The notes below the pieces were generated by a model. The model saw nothing but the letters and a program-made list of their open reading frames with translations. It searched no databases and was not told the DNA's origin. Made by a program: the position numbers and the translations under genes. A stretch of DNA of 64,000 nucleotides from Psychrobacter glacincola (lineage in GTDB: Bacteria; Pseudomonadota; Gammaproteobacteria; Pseudomonadales; Moraxellaceae), in the NCBI GenBank assembly GCA_001411745.2, contig LIQB01000002.1:249892-313891 (forward strand), written 5' to 3'. Numbering within the stretch: position 1 is the stretch's first letter; each line of letters opens with the position of its first letter. Positions 25,879 to 33,940 of the stretch are shown one piece after another.

Positions 25879-27222
25879 TCAAACATCCTGTAAATAGGTG
25901 AGGTATTCAAGGTTGGTCACTTGCTGAGCAAAGCGTTTGGCTTCTTGCTTTTTGACCGCGATCAACAGCTCAATCATCTCGCTTGGGAACAGCGAATCAA
26001 TCACATCACTGCTTTCAAATTTGCGGATGGCGGACAGCCAGTCAAGTGGCAAGGTCTTAAGTTCGGCTTCGTCATAAGTAATGCTATTAATGGGTTCTGG
26101 CGCTTCCAGCTTGTTTTCGATGCCATACAGCATACCTGCCAGTACCGCACTACAGACCAGATAAGGATTGGCGTCAGCGCCAGAGACACGGTGCTCGATA
26201 CGGCGCGCTTTTGAGTCGCCACCGGGGATACGTACTGCCGCCGTGCGGTTTTCATAACCCCATGACACATTGTTTGGCGCTAGTGTACCGGGTGTAAAGC
26301 GGCGATAAGAATTCACATGTGGGGCAAATAACAATGTGCAATCCGACATAGTCTTTAACAATCCAGCGACTGCATGGCGCAAGATATCTGAGCCTTCATC
26401 TGACCCATCATCAAAGACATTATTGCCGTCTTTATCTAATAAGCTGCAATGCACATGAAAACCATTCCCCGACTGTAGACCAAAAGGTTTTGCCATGAAT
26501 GTTGCAGTGAGTTTACGGCGAGCAGCGACGGCTTTGACGACCTGTTTGAACAAAATCGCATCGTCAGCGGCTTTTAGTGGATCGTCTACGTGTAATAAAT
26601 TAATCTCAAACTGACCACAGCCATTCTCTGCCAACGCGGCATCTGCTGGGATATCGAGCTTTTTGCACTGTGCATAAACTTCGTCTAAAAATTCATCGAA
26701 TTGTAATAGATCATTGATGCTCAAAATTGAGGTTTTATTCAGTCTTAGCCCGCTTTTGGGGCGGATAGGCGGTCTTGGGGTTTCGCCTTCAGTATAGTCA
26801 ACCAAATAAAATTCCAGCTCAGTGGCCATCACTGGAGTCAAGCCAAGCGCTTTGAATTTTTTGCTGATGTAATCCAAAACGTGTCTGGCATCACCGTAAT
26901 AAGGTTCGTTGTTTTCTGTATAAAGCCAAACGGGCAATAGCGATGAAGGCGCACTGGTGTTGAGAAGTGGGTAGGCGGCACGACCAGTAGGACGAGCAAT
27001 GGCGTCTATATCGCCATTACATTGAGAAGACTCGATGACATCAGCACCCCAAATATCAACGCCCAAGATAGATAAAGGCAATCGTATCGCACCATTTTCT
27101 GCTTTTTCCATTTGATTGAAAGGGATGCGCTTACCACGAAGTAAGCCATTAATATCACCTGCCGCAACATACACGTATTCTGTGTTGTTTGCAGATTCGA
27201 CCATTCCATTGGTTGTCGTCAT
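25879..27222 (-). CDS. puuA: Gamma-glutamylputrescine synthetase (glutamine synthetase family)
   Basis: Joins glutamate to putrescine with ATP, the entry step of the Puu pathway. 447 residues with a glutamine-synthetase catalytic domain: VMATELEFYLVD, NGCGQFEINLLHVDDPLKAADDAILFKQVVKAVAARR, TFMAKPFGLQSGNGFHVHCSL, PHVNSYRRFTPGTLAPNNVSWGYENRTAAVRIPGG, RRIEHRVSGADANPYLV. The GS adenylation-site loop is missing, as usual in PuuA. ATG 27222 has AGGAAG upstream. It heads a leftward row with puuB and is divergent from puuD-puuR over a 467-bp regulatory spacer. Confidence 0.94.
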   Translation of the reverse strand: MTTTNGMVESANNTEYVYVAAGDINGLLRGKRIPFNQMEKAENGAIRLPLSILGVDIWGADVIESSQCNGDIDAIARPTGRAAYPLLNTSAPSSLLPVWLYTENNEPYYGDARHVLDYISKKFKALGLTPVMATELEFYLVDYTEGETPRPPIRPKSGLRLNKTSILSINDLLQFDEFLDEVYAQCKKLDIPADAALAENGCGQFEINLLHVDDPLKAADDAILFKQVVKAVAARRKLTATFMAKPFGLQSGNGFHVHCSLLDKDGNNVFDDGSDEGSDILRHAVAGLLKTMSDCTLLFAPHVNSYRRFTPGTLAPNNVSWGYENRTAAVRIPGGDSKARRIEHRVSGADANPYLVCSAVLAGMLYGIENKLEAPEPINSITYDEAELKTLPLDWLSAIRKFESSDVIDSLFPSEMIELLIAVKKQEAKRFAQQVTNLEYLTYLQDV

Positions 27223-27393
27223 GTCTATTCTTCCTATGAATTTTTAGAATTACTGGGATTATTGTCGATACGGATACTGCTGGCGCATCGTCTTTTAGTG
27301 ATATTTCTGACCAATGCTTGGTAAAACAGCGATTGATTACCTCTTATTTAAACAGTCTTTATATGTCTCTTTATATTTCTCAAAACAAATTTT

Positions 27394-27408
27394 ATTCATA
27401 ATATGAAT
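27394..27408. promoter_or_regulatory. Candidate PuuR operator (15-bp palindrome)
   Basis: ATTCATA-A-TATGAAT is a perfect 7-1-7 palindrome upstream of puuA. It shares the TTCATWATAT-like core of the published E. coli PuuR box as I remember it. Confidence 0.45.
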
Positions 27409-27567
27409 TCTTTAGATTTCGCTGTTCTTAGCCCTTAACATCGAGATATAAACGTCAACCCTTGTTTAATGTCTCGCTGATGACTTCCAATATATGTGTG
27501 AAAAATATAGTTGTCAATTTTTATTTAAAATTATCTTAAATTAATGCATTTTTCCAATTTCATTATT

Positions 27568-27582
27568 AATATCGGCGATATT
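27568..27582. promoter_or_regulatory. Second palindrome upstream of puuD
   Basis: AATATC-GGC-GATATT is a perfect 6-3-6 palindrome about 107 bp before the puuD ATG, with an outer AATTTCA ... TGAAATT pair. It may be a regulator or RNA-polymerase-overlapping operator. Its word differs from the 27394 site, so it may bind something else. Confidence 0.35.
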
Positions 27583-27689
27583 GAAATTTATAGTTTACAT
27601 TTTATGAGATGCTGTGTTAAATTTCAGCTAAATAAAGGATTGAGCAATATAGACGATGAGGTCTATTTGTTATAACTAGGGAAGACGGT

Positions 27690-28430
27690 ATGAAAAATTC
27701 TAGACCTATTATTGCTATTGTTTCTTGTCATAAGATGGTTGATGGGCAGCCAGCACAAGCGGTGTATCAAAAATATATCGATGCCGTGAATTTTTATGGT
27801 GGCAATCCCATACTGCTGCCAAACACTGCTGCCGATAGCGAAAACTTTGAGGCGCTACTGAATATCGCAGATGGGATTTTGTTAACGGGCAGTTATAGTA
27901 ATGTGGCACCAACGCGTTATGGCGCGACGCATATCGAAGCGAAACAAGACTTGGGTCGTGATGAGCTTAGCTTTAAATTGTTGGATTATGCAGACAAGAC
28001 TGGCACTCCACTGTTGGCAGTTTGCCGAGGTTTGCAAGAGATGAATGTGCATTTTGGTGGCACGCTACATCCTGATTGGCGGGAAGTAAAGGGGTTTTAT
28101 GAGCCACATTTAGAGGACAATACTCAGCCACTTGAAGTGCAGTATCAGCCAGTTCATGACGTGATTATTCAAGCAAATGGCAGGCTTGCCGCCTTTGGTG
28201 AGAAATGGCACGTTAACTCGCTACATAAACAAGCAATCCATAAAGTAGGCGCGCGTTTGTTGGTTGAGGCTCTAGCGCCTGATGGTTTGGTCGAAGCCAT
28301 CAGCTTGTTGCAACATCCATTTATGATTGGTGTACAATGGCATCCTGAGTTAAATTATGCACAAGACGACTTGTCCAAATTTCTATTCACGGAATTCATT
28401 CACTATGCCAGCAAACCCCAAACTGAATAG
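27690..28430 (+). CDS. puuD: Gamma-glutamyl-GABA hydrolase
   Basis: A class I glutamine-amidotransferase-type hydrolase that frees GABA from gamma-glutamyl-GABA, the last Puu step. 246 residues. Nucleophile C112 is in LLAVCRGLQEMNVHFGGTLH, and the His-Glu pair is in QWHPE near the C-terminus. ADGILLTGSYSNVAPTRYG near residue 60-78 is typical for the PuuD/YcjL family. ATG 27690 has AGGGAAG upstream. Its end overlaps the puuR start by 26 bp, so the two are co-transcribed and probably translationally linked. Confidence 0.94.
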   Translation: MKNSRPIIAIVSCHKMVDGQPAQAVYQKYIDAVNFYGGNPILLPNTAADSENFEALLNIADGILLTGSYSNVAPTRYGATHIEAKQDLGRDELSFKLLDYADKTGTPLLAVCRGLQEMNVHFGGTLHPDWREVKGFYEPHLEDNTQPLEVQYQPVHDVIIQANGRLAAFGEKWHVNSLHKQAIHKVGARLLVEALAPDGLVEAISLLQHPFMIGVQWHPELNYAQDDLSKFLFTEFIHYASKPQTE

Positions 28431-29163
28431 CACTACTGAAGGCAATGTAGACAATGTCAGCACTGACATTGATATTAATAACGGCATTGACGCTGATGTT
28501 GCCAGCGATAAGGCGGCTGATATCGATACAGATGACGACATCAGTGGTGATGATGAAGATGAGCTGACAGACTCTGAGACAGCGATGTCAGCCGAAAATG
28601 ACGAGTCGCCAGAAGAGGATATCGGTAAAAAGATCAATCAGCTGCGCCTCGCAAAAGGCTACTCGCAACGTAAGCTTGCGAAATTGTCGGGATTAACCAA
28701 TACTTCTATCAGCTCCATTGAGCGCAATAAAGTCAGCCCAGCAGTGAATACGCTAAAGGCAATTTTGGCGGTATTGGGTTCTGATTTGACCACGTTTTTT
28801 AGTGATGAATGGAAGGAACCAAAGGCGAGAGTCGTGGTAACGCCAAAGGATTTGTTGGAGCTGAGTGAACCGAGTAGCAGAGTGTCACTAAGACAGGTAT
28901 ATAACTGTAGTACCACCAAGAATTTGGGTTTTTTGATTGAGGTGTATCAACCGAACAGCTCAACGGAAGAAAAAATTGCCCACGAAGGTGAAGAGATTGG
29001 CACCGTTATTGAAGGCAAGATTCTTATCCGTATCGATGAGACGACGTATCTATTAAACCAAGGTGATAGCTACGTGATTGATACCATTCGCCCGCATACT
29101 TTTATCAACCCTACTGATGGCGTGACTCGCATTGTTAGTGCGCACACCCCGACGACTTATTAG
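28405..29163 (+). CDS. puuR: PuuR-like repressor with HTH and cupin domains and an acidic N-terminal extension
   Basis: 252 residues from ATG 28405. About 70 leading residues are very rich in Asp and Glu (e.g. DTDDDISGDDEDELTDSE). An XRE-type helix-turn-helix follows (IGKKINQLRLAKGYSQRKLAKLSGLTNTSISSIERNKVSPAVNTLKAILAVL), then a cupin domain (HEGEEIGTVIEGKILIRIDETTYLLNQGDSYVIDTIRPHTFINP). E. coli PuuR has the HTH and cupin but not the acidic arm. It probably represses the divergent puuA and puuD genes and is released by putrescine. The upstream in-frame TTG-type extension (from 28357) runs inside puuD and lacks a ribosome binding site. A strong terminator follows. Confidence 0.92.
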   Translation: MPANPKLNSTTEGNVDNVSTDIDINNGIDADVASDKAADIDTDDDISGDDEDELTDSETAMSAENDESPEEDIGKKINQLRLAKGYSQRKLAKLSGLTNTSISSIERNKVSPAVNTLKAILAVLGSDLTTFFSDEWKEPKARVVVTPKDLLELSEPSSRVSLRQVYNCSTTKNLGFLIEVYQPNSSTEEKIAHEGEEIGTVIEGKILIRIDETTYLLNQGDSYVIDTIRPHTFINPTDGVTRIVSAHTPTTY

Positions 29164-29219
29164 GTAAGCATTTTAATAGCCATTTAAGTTGATGTTTAAA
29201 TAGCCATGGTGATTTCACG

Positions 29220-29252
29220 CGCGGCTTCTAAAAATAGAAGCCGCGTTTTTTT
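29220..29252 (+). terminator. Strong intrinsic terminator after puuR
   Basis: CGCGGCTTCTA-AAAA-TAGAAGCCGCG, an 11-bp GC-rich stem with a 4-base loop, is followed by seven T. It lies 57 bp after the puuR stop. Confidence 0.95.
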
Positions 29253-29326
29253 GTATGAAATAATTCATTGTAAAAACACGCCCTAGCAGGCTGTTAGATA
29301 TTAGCCTAAGTAATAAAGTGGTAGGC

Positions 29327-30676
29327 TTACAGGTCTTTATGATCTTGAAGCGTTTCTGAGCCAGTAAGCGGATTTGAGGGACTCATCGCTTTAGGTTTTT
29401 CTTTGATAAGCTTTACTTTGGTTTGTTTATCGGCTGGTACAAGCGCGACATAAGCAGACTCAGGCTTCTTACTAGTGGGTTTAGAGGATTTTTTTAGCGT
29501 CTTGTTAATTCTTTTAACAGCAGCGGCATCGCTCGCAGCTTGTTCCTCTGCGAGCGAGTCGTCATATAAACCTTGGTAGACAGCGAGGGTTTCTTCAATC
29601 ATCTCACGCATGGTGAATTTATTAGTCATTTCAGGGCGTGTGATGCTTTCTAATTGATTTCTCACGGCTTTACATAGCGCATTGGCATTGTATTTTTTGA
29701 CCAGCCCTTGAGGATATAGCGGTTGTAAAATCTCACTAAATGCGGCCTGATCCCAACCAATAACGGGCGTACCTAAATGAATCGCTTGTAAGGCATTGAT
29801 ACCGATTGATTCAGGCTCATTAGCAAGCGCCATGACGATATTGGCGGCTGAGAGCCATTCACGCATGTCATTACGTTTGCTACCTACATAAGTAATTCTA
29901 TCAGCCAACCCTAATGTATTGGTGCGTTGGCGGAAATCTTCGTGCGCGACGTCACCATCTCTATAATCATCATCCATGATAATGACGTGGATGTTAGGGA
30001 ACTGCTCTTGCAAGTTGCCCAAAATATCAATCAGCCATTCCTGACCATATTCGTTGCCAATAATGGTTGGAAATACCAGCCACTTTTTATGCTCAAGCTC
30101 AGGATATTCAGCAAAAGTATGCCGTAGCCAATAAACAGACGGATTATGACGATAAGGATAGCGGCGCGTATCGATACCACGGTAGATGCGTTTGATGACT
30201 TTAGGGTCTGCATCTTCTCGGCGCAGGCCTTTTTTTAGATAATTGGTCACACTATCGGAGACGGTAATGATGGTATCGACATCGAGTAGGGCTTGAGAAT
30301 ATTTATTGATTGGATAAAAACCATACATGGTTGACACTAGCTTTGGTATCCGCTTGACGCGGGCGCGGCGCAATGCCAAATGCAGTATCCATGCAGGTGT
30401 GCGTGAGTGCACATGGATCACGTCAGGATCGTACTCTTCAATTAAACGCCGCAGCGCCGTGACTTGTAGTAACGACAGCCAAGACTTTTTATTCATATGC
30501 AGCTGATGATAGTTATTACCATCACGCTTGAGGCGTTTGACCAGATCATTATCTTCATCGGCGCTAGAGACGATGATGGAGGTATGGCCATTTTTGACCA
30601 ATGCGCGTCCAAGATGAAAAATACCGCGCTCGGATTCATCATGCTTTAAAGACGATAATAAGCGCATAACTTTCAT
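29327..30676 (-). CDS. GT-B glycosyltransferase, family 4 type
   Basis: 449 residues. The N-terminal domain starts MRLLSSLKHDESERGIFHLGRALVKNGHTSIIVSS, followed by DVIHVHSRTPAWILHLALRR, which is typical of GT4 acceptor domains. The donor-binding half has KKWLVFPTIIGNEYGQEWLIDIL and the GT4 motif EPESIGINALQAIHLGTPVIG, where the two Glu of the EX7E signature are visible. A lysine- and proline-rich tail of about 70 residues (e.g. KKSSKPTSKKPE) follows the domain and may touch the membrane. It is a cytoplasmic sugar transferase for lipopolysaccharide or another glycan; the substrate is unknown. It stands alone rather than in a polysaccharide cluster. ATG 30676 lacks a clear ribosome binding site. 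Confidence 0.85.
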   Translation of the reverse strand: MKVMRLLSSLKHDESERGIFHLGRALVKNGHTSIIVSSADEDNDLVKRLKRDGNNYHQLHMNKKSWLSLLQVTALRRLIEEYDPDVIHVHSRTPAWILHLALRRARVKRIPKLVSTMYGFYPINKYSQALLDVDTIITVSDSVTNYLKKGLRREDADPKVIKRIYRGIDTRRYPYRHNPSVYWLRHTFAEYPELEHKKWLVFPTIIGNEYGQEWLIDILGNLQEQFPNIHVIIMDDDYRDGDVAHEDFRQRTNTLGLADRITYVGSKRNDMREWLSAANIVMALANEPESIGINALQAIHLGTPVIGWDQAAFSEILQPLYPQGLVKKYNANALCKAVRNQLESITRPEMTNKFTMREMIEETLAVYQGLYDDSLAEEQAASDAAAVKRINKTLKKSSKPTSKKPESAYVALVPADKQTKVKLIKEKPKAMSPSNPLTGSETLQDHKDL

Positions 30677-30825
30677 AATGGCATTGGTGACCAGTTCATA
30701 ATAACAAGTGGCTATTGTCAGTTAAAAGCCGCCAAAACTCAACCATCAAGATAAAAAGATAAGGTTATATGGTCGAGTTTCTAAGAGAGAGACGCATAAA
30801 GGCTTGAATAGAAGGATAAAAGTCA

Positions 30826-31698
30826 TTAGCGACGTTTCTGTAAATGCTCAGCATTGGGCAGTACTTGTTTTTCGCTTAAGTATTTCCAATAGCGCTGCGG
30901 CAAGTATTGCTTATGCAAACGTAGGTTTTTACGCTCTTTGATGTTGACGTTAGTAAAGTAACCTTGCCAAAATTTTTGATAGCGCTGCTCATCCTCGCTA
31001 TGAATACTGGCAGGATTGCGCAGCACGGTATCATCTAAATCAGTGATAGTTTGCAAAGTCGCAGGTCGTGATGGCGTGCTTTGGCTCTTGTCATAATAAA
31101 TGCCATAGCCACGGGATAAATCATAAATCGCCCAGTGTTGGTCTTGGTAGCGCTGACGAAAATGCTCACCAATCAAAGGCAAGACATTAAAATCAGGCTC
31201 TACTCGCGCAAAATAGATATCGTCAGTGGTATGCTCAAAACGTACAAAGGCTTCCATACGATGCTTCTCACGACCAACAGACTTGACCGTTTGCACCAGC
31301 TCTAAAACATTAAGATTACCCAAATCCTCCATGATAGAGCGATTAGGGTAGTCAATGGCATATTTGACTACCTGAAATAAAATCGTACCGATATTGTCTT
31401 TTTCGGATAAAAATCCCCACAGAATATTGCGCATACCTGAACGACCTAATAACTTATGCAGCTTGGTGAGTACGCGTTCGGCATTGTCTTCATCAGTAGT
31501 AACGCTAGTCGCTTGTGCGATTAATGAAGGTACATAGCAGTCTTGAGCGATTAACTGTAGAGCATCATCGTTTTGCAGTTTATTGGCATAGACATAAAAT
31601 ACCGCACTCAGCCAACCCTCAAAACTTGGCTCATAAAGCACGATGCTGGGCGTTAAGTGACCGACAACGAAGTCATTATTTTGCAGCAGTTGTGACAT
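30826..31698 (-). CDS. TIGR03915-type putative DNA repair protein (SAM/SPL-associated, DUF4130)
   Basis: 290 residues with no membrane segment. Recognisable family pieces are VLYEPSFEGWLSAVFYVY near the N-terminus, MRNILWGFLSEKDNIGTILFQVVKYAIDYPNRSIMEDL, RMEAFVRFEHTTDDIYFARVEPDFNVLPLIGEHFRQRYQDQHWAIYDLSRGYGIYYD and WQGYFTNVNIKERKNLRLHKQYLPQRYWKYLSEK at the end. Members are always found next to a radical SAM protein of the type encoded just upstream, which is also the case here (57 bp). A DNA modification or repair role is proposed, but the reaction is unknown. ATG 31698 has AGGA six bases upstream. Confidence 0.88.
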   Translation of the reverse strand: MSQLLQNNDFVVGHLTPSIVLYEPSFEGWLSAVFYVYANKLQNDDALQLIAQDCYVPSLIAQATSVTTDEDNAERVLTKLHKLLGRSGMRNILWGFLSEKDNIGTILFQVVKYAIDYPNRSIMEDLGNLNVLELVQTVKSVGREKHRMEAFVRFEHTTDDIYFARVEPDFNVLPLIGEHFRQRYQDQHWAIYDLSRGYGIYYDKSQSTPSRPATLQTITDLDDTVLRNPASIHSEDEQRYQKFWQGYFTNVNIKERKNLRLHKQYLPQRYWKYLSEKQVLPNAEHLQKRR

Positions 31699-31755
31699 CT
31701 ATATTCCTATTTAAAATAGTAATCACTGAAACAATGCTAATTACAACAGTGCTAA

Positions 31756-33024
31756 TTAAAACAAAGCCAGTTGCCCATTACGCTGGTCTTTATACTTGGT
31801 CTGCGTCTGTGCCAATACATATTGCCGGAAGTTATCACGCGTTAAATGCGCTAAATGTTCGTTTTTGCCGGTAGTTGCGATGAAGTATTTGGCGCGATTG
31901 ACCGCCGCGCCCATTTTTTTGAGATGATAAAGCGTCAACTGATTAAACTTGCGCGCCTTTACTATTTTTTTAGCCGTCTTAGTACCAATGCCCGGGATAC
32001 GCACAATCATCTCATAGCTTGCGGTTTGAATATTGACCGGAAAATGCTCACGGTGGCGGATTGCCCAAGCCAGTTTTGGGTCGCAGTCTAGATCCAAGAA
32101 TGGCGAGTCTGGCTCAACGATTTCATGCGCACCAAAGCCATAAAAGCGCATTAGCCAGTCCGCTTGATACAGACGGTTTTCACGTATCATCGGCACGGGC
32201 GTTCCAATCGCTGGCAGGCGACTGTCGGACAACATAGGTACATAGCCAGAGTAGTAAACGCGCTTAAGATCGTACTGTTCATAAAAATGACTCGATAACT
32301 GAATAACTTGCAAGTCAGTCTCGTTACTCGCGCCAACAATCATCTGACTGGTTTGACCTGCTGGCACAAATTTCGGTGCTTTCTTATGGGTTTTACGGCT
32401 CTCTTTGATCGTAATAATTTCAGTTTTAACCGTTTCCATCGGTGCTTTTAATTCATCATGTGATTTTTCTGGGGCGAGCAGTGCTAGACCTGATTTGGTC
32501 GGAATCTCAATATTAACGCTGAGACGATCAGCATAAAGACCAGCTTCTAATAGCAATTCTTTTGATGCACCCGGAATGGTCTTTAAATGGATATAGCCAT
32601 TAAAGCGTTCACGTGTCCGCAATATCTTAGCGACCTCAACCAGTCGCTCCATCGTATAGTCACCACTTTTAAAAATACCTGAGCTCAGAAACAGCCCTTC
32701 GATATAGTTACGGCGATAAAACTGCATGGTTAAATCAACCACCTCCTCGACGCTAAAAGCGGCGCGTGGGGTGTCATTGCTTTTACGTGAGGTGCAATAA
32801 GCGCAGTCGTAAATACAATGATTGGTTAAGAGGATTTTTAACAAGCTGACGCAGCGACCATCTTCAGTGTAGCTGTGACAAATACCAGTTGCAGCAGCAT
32901 CGCCCAGACCACCGCCTTGGTTTTTGCGCGTACCAGCGGAGGATGAGCAAGAAACATCATATTTAGCAGCATCCGCTAAAATATTGAGCTTGCCTTGTAG
33001 TCGTTCATAATTGATGGTGGCCAT
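31756..33024 (-). CDS. Putative DNA modification/repair radical SAM protein with helix-hairpin-helix tail
   Basis: 422 residues. The radical SAM cluster is C70-x3-C74-x2-C77 (CIYDCAYCTSR). Further radical SAM features: EEVVDLTMQFYRRNYIEGLFLSSGIFKSGDYTMERLVEVAK and YIHLKTIPGASKELL. The C-terminal part has a helix-hairpin-helix DNA-binding segment (MIVRIPGIGTKTAKKIVKARKFNQLT, about 345-370). The first 60 residues also carry cysteines (C26, C49, C58). With the following TIGR03915-type gene it forms a conserved pair resembling spore-photoproduct-lyase-like chemistry, but no substrate is known. Only a weak ribosome binding site precedes ATG 33024. Confidence 0.92.
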   Translation of the reverse strand: MATINYERLQGKLNILADAAKYDVSCSSSAGTRKNQGGGLGDAAATGICHSYTEDGRCVSLLKILLTNHCIYDCAYCTSRKSNDTPRAAFSVEEVVDLTMQFYRRNYIEGLFLSSGIFKSGDYTMERLVEVAKILRTRERFNGYIHLKTIPGASKELLLEAGLYADRLSVNIEIPTKSGLALLAPEKSHDELKAPMETVKTEIITIKESRKTHKKAPKFVPAGQTSQMIVGASNETDLQVIQLSSHFYEQYDLKRVYYSGYVPMLSDSRLPAIGTPVPMIRENRLYQADWLMRFYGFGAHEIVEPDSPFLDLDCDPKLAWAIRHREHFPVNIQTASYEMIVRIPGIGTKTAKKIVKARKFNQLTLYHLKKMGAAVNRAKYFIATTGKNEHLAHLTRDNFRQYVLAQTQTKYKDQRNGQLALF

Positions 33025-33141
33025 AAGATTACCAATTCATTTATTGGCTATTATTTTAGCAAATTGTCTTGTAAGTCACTGTAATTATTGAAGAAATATT
33101 TATTTCATGCGACAACTGTTGTCGTGCGATTTATGAAGTTT

Positions 33142-33756
33142 TTAATGAGAGGAGCAGGGGTTAGGCAAGATTTGAACCACTTCATTTGAGAAGTATTCTT
33201 TGACAATGAGACGTCCTTTTTTGTCAAACTCGACGTTGTACTTGGGGTAAGCTGCAAAAGCGTCTGGGTCATAGGTCGAAGGAAAATCGATTTCTTTATC
33301 TGAAAAAAATCGGCTAGCCGTCCATAATTGTTTATCATTATTATATCCAACGCTACACCGACTGTTTAGGTCAAAGGTGAAATAACGGCCAAAGTATTGC
33401 TCCTTGCCGCCATGACCAAATAGCATGTTAGCACCGCACGGATTGCCACAGCCGATATAGACATGATAAGTATCTTTATCGATTTTTTTGAGCGAAGTAT
33501 GGTTCCAGCCGTAATGACCTATTCCATCCATAAGCACGGTTTCTATTACTTCGCCATTATTTAACGTTTCGCTTTTAAGGATATAACCATCATCGCAAAA
33601 TTCATTATCGTTCTTAGTTATATATGCAGTACAAATTTTCGACATATAAAAGCTAGCGTCAAATTTTGGTTCGGCAGCTTCAGCCCAAGATATAGAACTA
33701 AAAATACAGCCATAAATAATAAAAACCAATGTATAGAAAGGAGTAAATTTATACAT
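33142..33756 (-). CDS. Hypothetical exported protein
   Basis: About 204 residues from ATG 33756; a GTG at 33795 would add 13. The N-terminus is a signal peptide (FTPFYTLVFIIYGCIFSSISW, then AEA before EPKFD). The mature part is mixed alpha/beta with several cysteines (CTAY, CDDGY, YIGCGNPCGANMLFG, CSVGYN, NPCSSH), which suggests disulfides in the periplasm. I do not recognise the family. It has its own short transcription unit, with a terminator from the upstream gene just ahead. Confidence 0.7.
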   Translation of the reverse strand: MYKFTPFYTLVFIIYGCIFSSISWAEAAEPKFDASFYMSKICTAYITKNDNEFCDDGYILKSETLNNGEVIETVLMDGIGHYGWNHTSLKKIDKDTYHVYIGCGNPCGANMLFGHGGKEQYFGRYFTFDLNSRCSVGYNNDKQLWTASRFFSDKEIDFPSTYDPDAFAAYPKYNVEFDKKGRLIVKEYFSNEVVQILPNPCSSH

Positions 33757-33837
33757 GTAAATAATGACCGGATATTTGTTTTGAGTTAATAGCACTATAG
33801 CAAAAGGTTGGTTGTTAAGGAATAAGGTACGCTCATC

Positions 33838-33880
33838 AAAAAGGTCTTGCTGGCTAGGAAATTAGCCGGCAAGACCTTTT
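33838..33880 (-). terminator. Terminator after the 33.9-34.9 kb gene
   Basis: AAAAGGTCTTGC-t-GGCTA-loop-TAGCC-g-GCAAGACCTTTT is a very long stem (12 + 5 bp around a G-T wobble) about 60 bp after the stop of the minus-strand gene at 33941. It has T-runs on both strands and can act in either direction. Confidence 0.93.
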
Positions 33881-33909
33881 ATTAATTTTAAGATTAATTA
33901 AATAACAAT

Positions 33910-33937
33910 ATTTTCAAATCTAAATTTTCAAATCTAA
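33910..33937. repeat. Perfect 2 x 14-bp tandem repeat
   Basis: ATTTTCAAATCTAA occurs twice without a gap (33910-33923, 33924-33937), directly before the stop codon side of the 33941 gene. It looks like a simple slippage duplication in the 3' untranslated part. Confidence 0.7.
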
Positions 33938-33940
33938 TTT

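Larger units (their letters stand above)
27223..27689. promoter_or_regulatory. 467-bp divergent control region of the puu genes
   Basis: AT-rich, without any credible gene. It holds two palindromes that may be PuuR operators: ATTCATA-A-TATGAAT at 27394-27408 and AATATC-GGC-GATATT at 27568-27582, the second flanked by AATTTCA/TGAAATT. The first resembles the E. coli PuuR box in its TTCAT/ATAT content. One palindrome lies nearer each divergent gene, about 170 bp from puuA and 110 bp from puuD. Confidence 0.5.

Noticed and set aside
28357..28404. 16-codon extension of PuuR inside puuD
   Set aside because: No ribosome binding site, and ATG 28405 lies at the normal overlap position.
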